The notes beneath the pieces are model-generated. The model searched no databases and had not been told where the DNA came from. It saw only the letters and a program-made list of their open reading frames with translations. Positions 7,559 to 14,379 of a DNA stretch of 26,623 nt are shown here, in pieces. The position numbers and the translations under genes were made by a program. Origin of the DNA: a virus; IMG/VR virus record IMGVR_UViG_3300008107_000734, positions 1 through 26,623 of that record; one strand, 5' to 3'. Each line of letters opens with the position of its first letter. Positions within the stretch are counted from its first letter, which is position 1.

Positions 7559-8556
7559 CCCCCGCCGAACGCGCCCAGCGTCGCCTGCAGTACCTAGCCG
7601 ACCGGTTGGAGCCGAGTCTCCGAAAAGCGTTCTTGGAGATGGCGGCCAGCCTCTCCCCCGAATCGCTGGCGCAACTCATGCGCCTGCTGGAATCCGGGGA
7701 CATCGACGCGGCGGTGGCGTACCTCAGCGGCTCGACACGGGCGGTCGCGGCTGTCACAGCGGTGCGTGCGGCGTACGCGGGCGGGATCATTCGCACGGTA
7801 GCGGCTGTGGTGCGGGATATTGGCGCCGACGGGCCCCGCCGTCTCGTTATCGCCTCGCCGGTCGCGTCGCCGGACCTCATCGCGGCCGTACGCCGATGGG
7901 AGGATGGGGCGTTCGCCCGCGTGCAGCGCGAGGTGCGCGCCGGCCTGCGGGAAACCATCGCGAGCGAATTGGCCCGCGGCATCGGCCCCCGCCAGGTGGC
8001 GGTGAGCCTCAAGACGGGCATGGGTGGCGGCCTCACCGCGTACGACCGGAAGATTATCAACAGCTTCCGCGCGGCGTTGGAGGAAGGGCGGGTGGGGGAT
8101 GCCGCCCGCCGCACCCTCCGGGACCGGCGCCTCAAGATCAGCGACACCCTCACGCCCGCGCAGATCGACAAGGCTGTGGCCGCGTACGAGCGCAAGCTGA
8201 TCGCCTTCCGCGCCGAGACGTTCGCGCGGACCAGTGCGATGGCCGCGGCCAACGAAGCCAGCGGCGTGGGCTGGAAAGAGGCGGTGCGGCAAGGCGTGGT
8301 CCCGGCGGCGGAAGTGAAACGCTTCTGGGTCGTCTCTGCCGATGAACGGCTCTGCCCCACATGCGCACCTGTCCCCGGGCTGAATGAAAACGGGGTCGGC
8401 CTCGACGACCTGTTCACCACCCCCAACGGGCCGGCGCTGCACCCCCCGCTCCACGCAAACTGCCGATGTGTGGCCTACGTGCGCCGCGTTCGCGCCGGCG
8501 TTCGCCAACTTCCCGCGCCGGGCACGACCCGGCTTGTACTCCCCCGAACCGCCTGA
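7555..8556 (+). CDS. Mu gpF / SPP1 gp7-like minor head protein
   Basis: This 333-aa protein belongs to the phage minor head (head morphogenesis) family found next to portals. It is mostly helical. The C-terminal signature is ADERLCPTCAPVPGLNENG (C267, C270) followed about 30 residues later by HPPLHANCRC (H300, C303, C305), the conserved Cys/His metal-binding-like block of this family. Family members bind the portal or DNA inside the head and help procapsid assembly or DNA ejection. The ATGA overlap with the portal gene and the downstream scaffold and coat genes support this. There is no sign of an ADP-ribosyltransferase or protease fusion; the protein ends about 28 residues after the Cys block. 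Confidence 0.85.
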   Translation: MTPAERAQRRLQYLADRLEPSLRKAFLEMAASLSPESLAQLMRLLESGDIDAAVAYLSGSTRAVAAVTAVRAAYAGGIIRTVAAVVRDIGADGPRRLVIASPVASPDLIAAVRRWEDGAFARVQREVRAGLRETIASELARGIGPRQVAVSLKTGMGGGLTAYDRKIINSFRAALEEGRVGDAARRTLRDRRLKISDTLTPAQIDKAVAAYERKLIAFRAETFARTSAMAAANEASGVGWKEAVRQGVVPAAEVKRFWVVSADERLCPTCAPVPGLNENGVGLDDLFTTPNGPALHPPLHANCRCVAYVRRVRAGVRQLPAPGTTRLVLPRTA

Positions 8557-8564
8557 GGTGATCC

Positions 8565-8813
8565 ATGTCCGAACACGCCTTTGATCCGATCCCCGATGAA
8601 CAACACGACGACACGCCGGCCGTGGCCACCGAGTCGCCGCCGCCCAACGCCCGCGTGACGGTCAAGCAGCTACGCGCCGCCATCGAGGCGGGCCACTGGA
8701 CCCACGACGTACCCGGCACGGCGCTGTGGCTCAACACCTCGTTTCCGCCGGCGGGGCGTGAAGCCTCCGAGTTGCTCGTCGAGCTCACCGCGCACGGGAT
8801 CATGTGTCGCTGA
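8565..8813 (+). CDS. Small phage protein of unknown function
   Basis: This 82-aa protein is not recognised. The N-terminal ~30 residues are acidic and Pro-rich (IPDEQHDDTP), and the rest (VTVKQLRAAIEAGHWTHDVPGTALWLNTS...) appears to be a compact helical fold. A strong Shine-Dalgarno GAGGTGAT at 8555-8562 sits close upstream of ATG 8565, suggesting robust independent translation. It lies between minor head and scaffold genes and could be a head accessory factor; this is positional inference. Confidence 0.65.
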   Translation: MSEHAFDPIPDEQHDDTPAVATESPPPNARVTVKQLRAAIEAGHWTHDVPGTALWLNTSFPPAGREASELLVELTAHGIMCR

Positions 8814-8881
8814 CGTAGTCCCTAGCGGCCCCCGTCCTTCGTCGCCACCCATTGGTTCGCGCGGGAGGCACACGCATCGTG
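8814..8881 (+). repeat. Leader element copy A (similar to 23944-24011)
   Basis: The element starts immediately after the stop of the 82-aa gene. It contains CGTAG at 8814, CGGCCCCCGT at 8826-8835, CCCATTGG around 8848-8855 and CGCATCGTG at 8873-8881. A second intergenic segment at 23944-24011 has the same words at exactly the same offsets (0, 12 and 59 bases). Ungapped identity is 44 of 68 by hand count, with exact 10-mer and 9-mer matches. It precedes the scaffold-capsid genes and may be a shared promoter, operator or translational leader. Confidence 0.5.
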
Positions 8882-8914
8882 CGGCATCACCATCAACCCC
8901 TGCGGGGAACACTG

Positions 8915-9634
8915 ATGTTCAAGTATTTCGATACGAAGGACGCGGTCCCGGACGCGCAGCGCGAGTCCGCCGTGGAAACCAAGGAAGGCAAGTGGGCGGT
9001 CGTGGACAACGACGCGTTCCACGCGTCGAAGGAGCGCATCCTCGACGAAAAGAAGAAGCTCCAGGCGAAGTACGAGGAGCTGGAGCGGTCGCTCGGCGGG
9101 ATTTCCTCGGAGCAGATCCAGAAGTACCGCAGCGACATGGCGCGATTGGAGGAGGAGCAGGCCCGCAAGGCGGGCGACTTCGACAAGCTGCTCGAGAAGC
9201 GGATCGGCGAGACCAAGGCCGAATACGAGAAGCGACTGGCGGAAGCGGAGCAGTACAAGACCAAGTACGTCGACCGCGAAGTCGAGTTCGCGATTCGCGA
9301 CGCGGCCGCCAAGGCGGGTGTCCCGCCGGAAGACATCCCGTACGTGGTGGACCTGCACAAGGGCCGCCGGGTGCGGTACGACGAGAAGACCGGGAAGGCG
9401 ATCGTGTACGACAGGGACGGGGACCCGACCGGCCTGAGCGTGGAGAAGTTCTACGCCGAGTCGTTCAAGGCGGAGGCGCCCAAGTTCTACGCCAGCACGT
9501 CTGGCAGTGGTGGCGGCTCGACGGGCGGCGGCACGCGCGCGCCGGGTGGGGCGCCGGCCATCACGGACCAAGCGTCGTTCCTCGCGAATCTGGACAAGAT
9601 CGCGAAGGCAGAAGTGAAGGTCGCCACGACCTAA
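8915..9634 (+). CDS. Phage scaffolding protein
   Basis: This 239-aa protein is the probable internal scaffold that shapes the procapsid and leaves before DNA packaging. It is highly charged and helical, with a long coiled coil at about residues 38-125 (DEKKKLQAKYEELERSL, then RLEEEQARKAGDFDKLLEKR). A small folded region with VYDRDGDPTGLSVEKF follows, then a Gly/Ser linker (SGSGGGSTGGG) and a short C-terminal segment ending near KAEVKVATT that may contact the coat. The opening FDTKDAVPDAQRESAVETKEGKW resembles other phage scaffold N-termini and supports ATG 8915, preceded by GGGGAA. In-frame GTG 8879 is an alternative start. The major capsid gene follows after a structured gap. Confidence 0.8.
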   Translation: MFKYFDTKDAVPDAQRESAVETKEGKWAVVDNDAFHASKERILDEKKKLQAKYEELERSLGGISSEQIQKYRSDMARLEEEQARKAGDFDKLLEKRIGETKAEYEKRLAEAEQYKTKYVDREVEFAIRDAAAKAGVPPEDIPYVVDLHKGRRVRYDEKTGKAIVYDRDGDPTGLSVEKFYAESFKAEAPKFYASTSGSGGGSTGGGTRAPGGAPAITDQASFLANLDKIAKAEVKVATT

Positions 9635-9799
9635 TCGTGGCACGGCAGCGCTGCGCGCTGCCGGCTGTACCCGAAGGCCAGCGTCGCGCTGCGCGCGTGC
9701 TGATTCGCACTCCACATCGGAGCGCGCATCCGTGCGCGTTCGGCGCGATGGTCGTTTGTGGCCACGCTGACGCGCGACACTCACTGAGGATCGCTCATC
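9635..9799 (+). other. Structured intergenic leader between scaffold and major capsid genes
   Basis: This 165-base gap has no convincing gene. It is dominated by GC-rich structure: a 9-bp stem hairpin at 9643-9663, an 11-bp direct repeat GCGCTGCGCGC at 9648-9658 and 9686-9696, and a 6-bp stem hairpin at 9723-9738. It ends with a good Shine-Dalgarno GAGGA at 9786-9790, nine bases from the capsid ATG. Such a leader could partly terminate the scaffold message, stabilise the capsid message, or hold a capsid promoter. No clear -35/-10 pair is visible. Confidence 0.45.
9643..9663 (+). terminator. GC-rich hairpin after scaffold gene (attenuator-like)
   Basis: CGGCAGCGC pairs perfectly with GCGCTGCCG around a TGC loop, starting eight bases after the scaffold stop. 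There is no U-run after the stem, so it is not a canonical intrinsic terminator. It could be an attenuator, processing site or 3' stabiliser. Confidence 0.4.
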
Positions 9800-10912
9800 A
9801 TGCCCAACATTCTGCAGGACGTTGTCCCGATTCTGGTGGCCCAGGGCCTCCAGACGCTGCGCGCCGCGTGCGTCATGCCGCGACTCGTGAACTCCGACTA
9901 CAGCAACACGCCCGCCAATCAGGGCGACGTGGTCAACCTGTACATCCCGTCGGCTGCGACGGTGACGGACGTCTCGCCGACGGCAGCGCCGTATCAGGCG
10001 CCCGACATGCAGCCGGTGCGCGCGCCGATCCCGCTCAACCGGTGGCGCCGGTCGGGCTTCTTCCTGACCGACAAGGAGCAGGAAGAGATCGTAAACGGCA
10101 TCCAGTCGCGCCAGACGACGGAAGCCGTAAAGGCGCTGGCGCAGGACATCAACGCGTTCATTTTCAGCCGCTACACCCGCATCTCCGGGTTCGTCGGCAC
10201 CGCCGGCACCACGCCGTTCGCCACGGACGTGACCGGCGCCACCAACGCGCGGGCCCAGCTCAACCGCCAGACGGCGCCGCTCGCGGATCGTCGTCTCGTG
10301 CTCGACGTCAACGCCGAGGCCAACGCCCTCGCCCTGCCCGCGTTCGCGCAGGCGCAGGCGATCGGCAGCGCGCAGACGGTCATCGAGGGCACGCTCGGCC
10401 GCCGCTACGGCTTCGACGTGGCGATGGGCAACGCGACGGTCAACGGCGTGCAGGCGGTGAACGCCGGCTCGACGGACGGCGGGCGCACGGGCACGGTGAG
10501 CATCGCCAAGCTCACCAACACGTCGAACCTGGTGGCGGGCGACATCATCAGCTTCGCGGGTGACCCGAACACGTACACGGTCACGGCAAACACCACCCTG
10601 ATCGTGGGCAACACGACGGTGCCCATCGCGCCGGCGCTGCAGGTCGCGAAGGCGGGTGGCGAACTGGTGACGCTGCGCGCGTCGCACGTCGTGAACCTCG
10701 CCTTCCACCGCGACGCCTTCGGGTTCGTCTCGCGCCCGCTGCAGTCGAGCAACCAGAACACGCTCGAGATGATGAGCGTGGCGGACCCGGTGTCCGGCGT
10801 GGCGCTCCGCATGGAAGTCGTGCGGCAGAACAAGCAGACGCTGTTCGACTTCGACGTGCTCTACGGCGCCGCCTGCGTGCGCCCGGAGCTCGCCGTCCGT
10901 CTGGCGGGCTGA
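9800..10912 (+). CDS. Major capsid protein, P22 coat-like
   Basis: This 370-aa protein is the probable major coat protein of the P22 gp5-like branch of the HK97 fold. Features are the opening NILQDVVPILVAQGLQTLR, an N-terminal region with VNLYIPSAATVTDV, and a helix with QDINAFIFSRYTR. A beta-rich insertion (VSIAKLTNTSNLVAGDIISFAGDPNTYTV and following, about residues 230-300) corresponds to the I-domain-type insert of this family. The closing segment HVVNLAFHRDAFGFVSRPL is also typical. There is no N-terminal delta region and no protease gene nearby, which agrees with a separate scaffold as in P22. A strong SD (GAGGA) precedes ATG 9800, and a terminator-like hairpin follows the gene, consistent with high expression. 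Confidence 0.87.
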   Translation: MPNILQDVVPILVAQGLQTLRAACVMPRLVNSDYSNTPANQGDVVNLYIPSAATVTDVSPTAAPYQAPDMQPVRAPIPLNRWRRSGFFLTDKEQEEIVNGIQSRQTTEAVKALAQDINAFIFSRYTRISGFVGTAGTTPFATDVTGATNARAQLNRQTAPLADRRLVLDVNAEANALALPAFAQAQAIGSAQTVIEGTLGRRYGFDVAMGNATVNGVQAVNAGSTDGGRTGTVSIAKLTNTSNLVAGDIISFAGDPNTYTVTANTTLIVGNTTVPIAPALQVAKAGGELVTLRASHVVNLAFHRDAFGFVSRPLQSSNQNTLEMMSVADPVSGVALRMEVVRQNKQTLFDFDVLYGAACVRPELAVRLAG

Positions 10913-10923
10913 CCGGATTCGTG

Positions 10924-10948
10924 ACGGGGCGCCACTTCGGCGCCCCGT
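10924..10948 (+). terminator. Intrinsic-terminator-like hairpin after major capsid gene
   Basis: ACGGGGCGCC and GGCGCCCCGT form a perfect 10-bp stem with loop ACTTC, twelve bases after the capsid stop. The following sequence is pyrimidine-rich (TCTTCCCTCTCTCTT) rather than a pure T run, so termination is probably partial. It may set a high capsid-to-tail message ratio. Confidence 0.7.
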
Positions 10949-10969
10949 TCTTCCCTCTCTCTTCTCCTC

Positions 10970-11143
10970 ATGTCCACCGACTTCACGCCCGCCCTCGTCA
11001 CGCCGCAGCCCTGCCCGGAGACGGTCAAGATTGCGGACGCCGACTCCGAGCTGGGCTACGTCATCATCAACGCCAGCGATTTCGACGCGAAGACGATGAA
11101 GCTGTTCAGCGACAAGAAGGCCGCCCCCAAGGCCGACACGTAA
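10970..11143 (+). CDS. 57-aa head-tail region protein
   Basis: A short open frame reading MSTDFTPALVTPQPCPETVK and onward, with a compact core SELGYVIINASDFDAKTMKLF and a basic tail SDKKAAPKADT. The pattern GYVIINASDFD followed by a short helix resembles small uncharacterised proteins found directly after capsid genes in siphophages. It fills the gap between the capsid terminator and the adaptor gene, with three bases to the next ATG. There is no Shine-Dalgarno upstream; the leader is CT-rich (CTCTTCTCCTC). Function is unknown; a head-tail joining or capsid accessory role is positional inference. Confidence 0.65.
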   Translation: MSTDFTPALVTPQPCPETVKIADADSELGYVIINASDFDAKTMKLFSDKKAAPKADT

Positions 11144-11146
11144 CCC

Positions 11147-11638
11147 ATGCCGCTCACGCTCATTCCCGAGACCGGCGCCGGCATGGCGAACGCCAACACG
11201 TTCGCGAGTCGGCTCACCGTCACGGAGCGCCTCGAGGCGTCGCCGTACGCGGGGGCGTGGGCGGGCGTGGACACGACGACGCAGGATCAGTGCATCGCCG
11301 AGGCGTCCGCGTGGCTGTCGCGGCTCACGTGGGAAGGCCAGCGCACGATCGAAACGCAGGCGCTCGCGTGGCCTCGTGCGTGGATGACCACGCCGGACGG
11401 GTACGCGATCGCCTCGAACCTCGTGCCGGCGTTCGTCATTGAGGCCACCGCGCGCTTGGCCTTCTGGCTCTCGCAGCAGGAGAACCCGTACGTGTCGAAC
11501 GGCCTGCAGCCGGGGACGGAACTGCAACTGCCTGGCGGCCTTCGGCTGACGCCGGAATCCAGCACGACGCTGCCGGTGGATGTGCTGCAACTCATCCGCC
11601 CCTATCTGACGTCATCTGGCGTCGTGGTGTGGGGCTGA
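11147..11638 (+). CDS. DnaT_2-like head-tail adaptor protein
   Basis: This 163-aa protein resembles the phage family labelled putative DnaT-like (DnaT_2), which sits in the neck gene position occupied by adaptor proteins. Visible family features are a start with an N-A-N-T-F type segment, a helix around the A-W-L-S-R-L-T-W-E-G motif, the ALAWPRAWM...DGYAIASNLVP motif at about residues 75-95, and a helical segment ATARLAFWLSQQ. It follows the capsid genes and precedes the head closure gene. The DnaT name is historical; a structural adaptor role binding below the portal is more likely here, by gene order. Confidence 0.7.
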   Translation: MPLTLIPETGAGMANANTFASRLTVTERLEASPYAGAWAGVDTTTQDQCIAEASAWLSRLTWEGQRTIETQALAWPRAWMTTPDGYAIASNLVPAFVIEATARLAFWLSQQENPYVSNGLQPGTELQLPGGLRLTPESSTTLPVDVLQLIRPYLTSSGVVVWG

Positions 11639-11639
11639 G

Positions 11640-11996
11640 ATGAGCCTCGCGAAGATCGTGCAGAATGCGGTCAAGGCCGGCACGACCGCCGGCGTCACCG
11701 CCCCCATCACCATCACGCGCTCTCCCCTGCCCGACCCGATCACGGGGAGTACGACCGGGTCGTCCGTCGTGCAGACGCTGCGGGCGGTGCAAGCGGACAG
11801 CCGGAGGTACACCAAGGCCAGCGACGCCGCCTGGACGGGCGTGCGCACGGTGCTGCTCGTCGCGGCAGATGACTGCACGTTCACGCCGCGGCGGGGGGAT
11901 CTGGTGCTGTATGCCGGCCAGCAGCTGCGCGTCTCGGCCATCGAGGAGTTCGCACCGAACGGCACGCCCATCCAGTTCTTTCTGGGGCTCGGCTGA
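11640..11996 (+). CDS. Head closure / connector protein
   Basis: This 118-aa protein lies between the adaptor and the gp10-like gene, the usual position of the head closure (stopper) protein. It is beta-rich after an N-terminal helix, with TVLLVAADDCTFTPRRGDLVLYAGQQLRVSAIEEFAPNGTPIQFFLGL resembling the small beta-barrel seen in closure proteins (a D-x-V/L-x-x-x-G-x-x-x-x-V-x-x-I pattern). The start ATG 11640 follows the previous stop by one base, and its stop overlaps the next ATG. The assignment rests on position and the barrel-like pattern rather than on a strong motif. Confidence 0.6.
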   Translation: MSLAKIVQNAVKAGTTAGVTAPITITRSPLPDPITGSTTGSSVVQTLRAVQADSRRYTKASDAAWTGVRTVLLVAADDCTFTPRRGDLVLYAGQQLRVSAIEEFAPNGTPIQFFLGLG

Positions 11997-12475
11997 TGTT
12001 GAAAGAGTTCACCGACCAGCTGCGGGCGTTCGGGCAAGAGGACGTGCAGCGCCTGGGCACGCAGGTGTTCGGCGAGGCGGCACAGGCGGCGGCCGAAGCC
12101 GTGGTGATCGGCAACCAGTTCGGCCCGGGTGCGCCGCTGGATACGGGGTTCCTGCGCGCGAGCTTCCGGGTGAGCCGCAACCGACCCGAGGACGGCCCAA
12201 TCGTGGCGCCGCCCACCCCGGGCCGGAAGGACGGCGATCCGCCGATCTATCCCACGAACCTCGACACCGCGGCCATCGCCTCGGCGGTGCTCGGGGATGC
12301 GATCTACTGCACGACCGTGGCCGAGTATGCGGATTATCTCGAGGTGGGCGGGATGACCCGGCGGAACGGCCCGCCGGAGAACCGCGGCGCTCCGACGCAG
12401 TTCGTGGCGCCGGTGGAAGCGCGGTGGCCCGCCATCCTCGACGACGCCGCGCGGCGCGTGGGGTACGGGCGATGA
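11996..12475 (+). CDS. HK97 gp10-like tail completion protein
   Basis: This 159-aa protein matches the HK97 gp10-like family of neck/tail completion proteins. The diagnostic parts are a helical N-terminus followed by APLDTGFLRASFRVS (the P-x-D-T-G-x-L-R-x-S motif) and later CTTVAEYADYLEVGG, then QFVAPVEARWPAILDD. The middle contains a Pro/Gly-rich insertion (about residues 66-85) absent from the shortest members. It starts in a TGATG overlap and ends in an ATGA overlap with the tail terminator gene. It probably caps the tail at the head-proximal end or helps attach the tail. Confidence 0.82.
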   Translation: MLKEFTDQLRAFGQEDVQRLGTQVFGEAAQAAAEAVVIGNQFGPGAPLDTGFLRASFRVSRNRPEDGPIVAPPTPGRKDGDPPIYPTNLDTAAIASAVLGDAIYCTTVAEYADYLEVGGMTRRNGPPENRGAPTQFVAPVEARWPAILDDAARRVGYGR

Positions 12476-12873
12476 TCTATCAGCAGCTGCTGTCGGCGCT
12501 GCGCGGCGTACTGGTGACGGTCCCGGGGCTCCCGGCCGATCGCCGGTGGCTCAACACCACGGCACCCCCGCCGAGCGGACCGTTCGTCGACGATGGCTTC
12601 ACGTCGCTGGACTCCGCGTATGCGGAATGTGGTCCCAACGCGATGCGGCGCTGCGAGTGCACCTATCGCGTGTCGATCCGCGTCCCCGCCGGCACCGATG
12701 CGCACGCCGCGCTCACGGTCGCCGGTCATGTCGAAGACCATTTCGCGTCGATGACGCTCACCGTCGGCGGGAACCCCGTCGAGGTGCTGTCCACCCGATC
12801 CGGGCCAGCGCTCACCGAAAACGCGTGGCTGCATGTCCCGGTGTCGGTTTCCCTGACGTTCGACCACACGTAA
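12472..12873 (+). CDS. Tail terminator-like protein (DUF4128-like)
   Basis: This 133-aa protein occupies the tail terminator slot just before the tail tube gene. It begins with a short helix MIYQQLLSALRGVL. An alternating region follows with the segment CECTYRVSIRVPAGTDAHAALTVAGHVEDHF, a helix between strands as in gpU-like terminators, and it ends with a strand HVPVSVSLTFDHT. The frame is open a long way upstream, but that part is a shadow of the preceding two genes; ATG 12472 makes a 4-nt overlap and is the sensible start. Terminators form a hexameric ring that stops tail tube growth. Confidence 0.7.
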   Translation: MIYQQLLSALRGVLVTVPGLPADRRWLNTTAPPPSGPFVDDGFTSLDSAYAECGPNAMRRCECTYRVSIRVPAGTDAHAALTVAGHVEDHFASMTLTVGGNPVEVLSTRSGPALTENAWLHVPVSVSLTFDHT

Positions 12874-12888
12874 CCCCGAGGCTTCATC

Positions 12889-13824
12889 ATGTCCAGAGCC
12901 ACAGCCCGCGGCTACCGCGTGGCCTTTCTCGCTGAAGTGACGCAGGGCACGACGCCTGTGACCGCCCCCACGCTGCTCCGCACGACCGGCGGCGGGATGT
13001 CCGTGGCGGCTTCCTCGGTCGAGTCCGAAGAAGTCCAGCTGGTCGAAGTGCCGGACGTGATCCGCACGAACGTCGAGGGGACCGGCACGATCAACTTCGA
13101 ATACAGCTACGGCGGCATCCATCCGCTGCTCGAAGGGCTGTTCGCCTCCACCTGGACGACCAACGTGCTGCGTGTCGGCTCCACGCTCCGCACGTTCACG
13201 ATCGAAGACCAGTTCACCGACATCTCGCGGTTCCTCACCGCCCGCGGCTGCATCATCGAGTCGATCTCGATCACGTTGCAGCAGGGCAGCAAGATCACGG
13301 GGACGATCACCTACCGGGCGCTGACCCCGCCGACGGCGTTCGCCACGGCCACGGTGTTCGGCGCGGCGCCCACCGCGGCGCCCACGAACCCGATCATGTC
13401 GCCGGTCGGCAGCGTGCAGCTGATCCAGGAAGCGGGGTCGCTGAACCTCGGCCCCGCGGGCATCGGCACGCTCGGCATGACGATCAACATGACCCGTCAG
13501 GGCATCGCCATGCCGCAGGTCGGCACCACGGCGCTGGCCGGTCTGGATCAGGGCACGTTCGTGTGTACGGGCACGCTTTCGCTGTATGTGCCGATTGGCG
13601 CGACGTCCATCATCGACAAGTACCTGAGCGACACGAGCACCCAGCTCGCCCTGACGCTCGGCGGCGCGTCCACGCTGCGCGATGCCTACCTGTTCTCGAA
13701 CGTGAAGTTCACGGAAGGCGGGATTGGCGAGATGAGCCGGAACAGTCCTGCCAACCTGAACCTCAGCTGGCAGGCGCTCGCCTCCTCGCCGAACACGACC
13801 GTTCAGATCACGCGCACGCCGTAA
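12889..13824 (+). CDS. Major tail (tail tube) protein
   Basis: This 311-aa protein is the probable tail tube subunit. It is beta-rich and low in charge. The N-terminal part (RGYRVAFLAEVTQGTTPVTAPTLLRTTGGGMSVA, then a S-E-E-V-Q segment and GTINFEYSYGGIHPLLEGLF) and the closing L-N-L-S-W-Q-A-L plus QITRTP follow the pattern of siphophage tail tube proteins of the ~300-aa two-lobed type. GAGG upstream at 12878-12881 supports ATG 12889. The gene is followed by a strong hairpin and then by the tail assembly chaperone pair, the standard position. Its subunits stack as rings around the tape measure. Confidence 0.85.
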   Translation: MSRATARGYRVAFLAEVTQGTTPVTAPTLLRTTGGGMSVAASSVESEEVQLVEVPDVIRTNVEGTGTINFEYSYGGIHPLLEGLFASTWTTNVLRVGSTLRTFTIEDQFTDISRFLTARGCIIESISITLQQGSKITGTITYRALTPPTAFATATVFGAAPTAAPTNPIMSPVGSVQLIQEAGSLNLGPAGIGTLGMTINMTRQGIAMPQVGTTALAGLDQGTFVCTGTLSLYVPIGATSIIDKYLSDTSTQLALTLGGASTLRDAYLFSNVKFTEGGIGEMSRNSPANLNLSWQALASSPNTTVQITRTP

Positions 13825-13836
13825 GCGTGCAGCCAC

Positions 13837-13857
13837 GGGGGCGCGTGGTGCGCCCCC
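13837..13857 (+). terminator. Intrinsic-terminator-like hairpin after tail tube gene
   Basis: GGGGGCGC and GCGCCCCC pair perfectly around loop GTGGT, twelve bases past the tail tube stop, followed by TCTTCTCTCG. It parallels the hairpin after the capsid gene in spacing, composition and pyrimidine-rich downstream sequence. Partial termination here would raise tube protein over chaperone and tape measure levels. Confidence 0.7.
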
Positions 13858-13872
13858 TCTTCTCTCGAGTGT

Positions 13873-14379
13873 ATGGCCAAGATCGGAACACTGCGCCTCA
13901 AGCAGCAGGCGGAAGCGGGCGCGACCATGGTGGTGCGCGACGCGTTCGGCGAGCGCGACGAGGATGGGGAACTGCCGGCGCTCCTTGCGGCGGATGGCTC
14001 GCCCGCGACGTTGACACTCCTCGGCGCCGATAGCGACACCGCCAAGCGCCTCGACTACCAGCGGCAGGCGGCCGCGCAGACGCGCGTCGTGGCCACGATG
14101 TTCGGCGCGAAGAAGAAGTCGGCGACCGTCACGGCGGAAGACATCGCCGACCAAGCGGCGTTCGACTTGGAGAAGCTCGTCACCCTCACGGTCGGCTGGC
14201 ATGGCTTCGAGGATGAGGAGGGGGTCGCCATCCCCTTCTCCGCCGACGCCGTCCGCGACCTCTACGCGCAGAACGCCTTCGTCCGTGAGCAGGCCATGGC
14301 GTTCGTGGGTGACCGTCAGCGTTTTTTCGCCCGATCCTCGACGCCTTCCGCCGATTCGTTGACCACCACTTCGCCGTAG
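13873..14379 (+). CDS. Tail assembly chaperone, short (zero-frame) product
   Basis: This 168-aa protein occupies the lambda gpG position between tail tube and tape measure. It starts MAKIGTLRLKQQAEAGATMVV, is mixed in structure, and contains VAIPFSADAVRDLYAQNAFVREQAMAFVGDRQRFF near the end, a helix typical of G-type chaperones. Beyond the TTT TTC codons at 14323-14328 the zero frame adds only 16 low-complexity residues (Ser/Thr-rich) before TAG at 14377-14379. That fits a frame vestigial after the slip site. There is no strong Shine-Dalgarno, only GAG a few bases upstream. It should coat the tape measure protein during tail assembly. Confidence 0.8.
   Translation: MAKIGTLRLKQQAEAGATMVVRDAFGERDEDGELPALLAADGSPATLTLLGADSDTAKRLDYQRQAAAQTRVVATMFGAKKKSATVTAEDIADQAAFDLEKLVTLTVGWHGFEDEEGVAIPFSADAVRDLYAQNAFVREQAMAFVGDRQRFFARSSTPSADSLTTTSP

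Noticed and set aside
8758-10563. 601-codon plus-strand frame across scaffold and capsid genes
   Set aside because: It overlaps two well-supported genes in another frame and is an Arg/Gly-rich shadow with no recognisable motif.
8822-11590. 922-codon open frame on the minus strand
   Set aside because: It is Arg/His/Val/Gly-rich, lies opposite recognisable scaffold, capsid and adaptor genes, and has no domain I recognise. Long antisense frames are expected in G+C-rich coding DNA.
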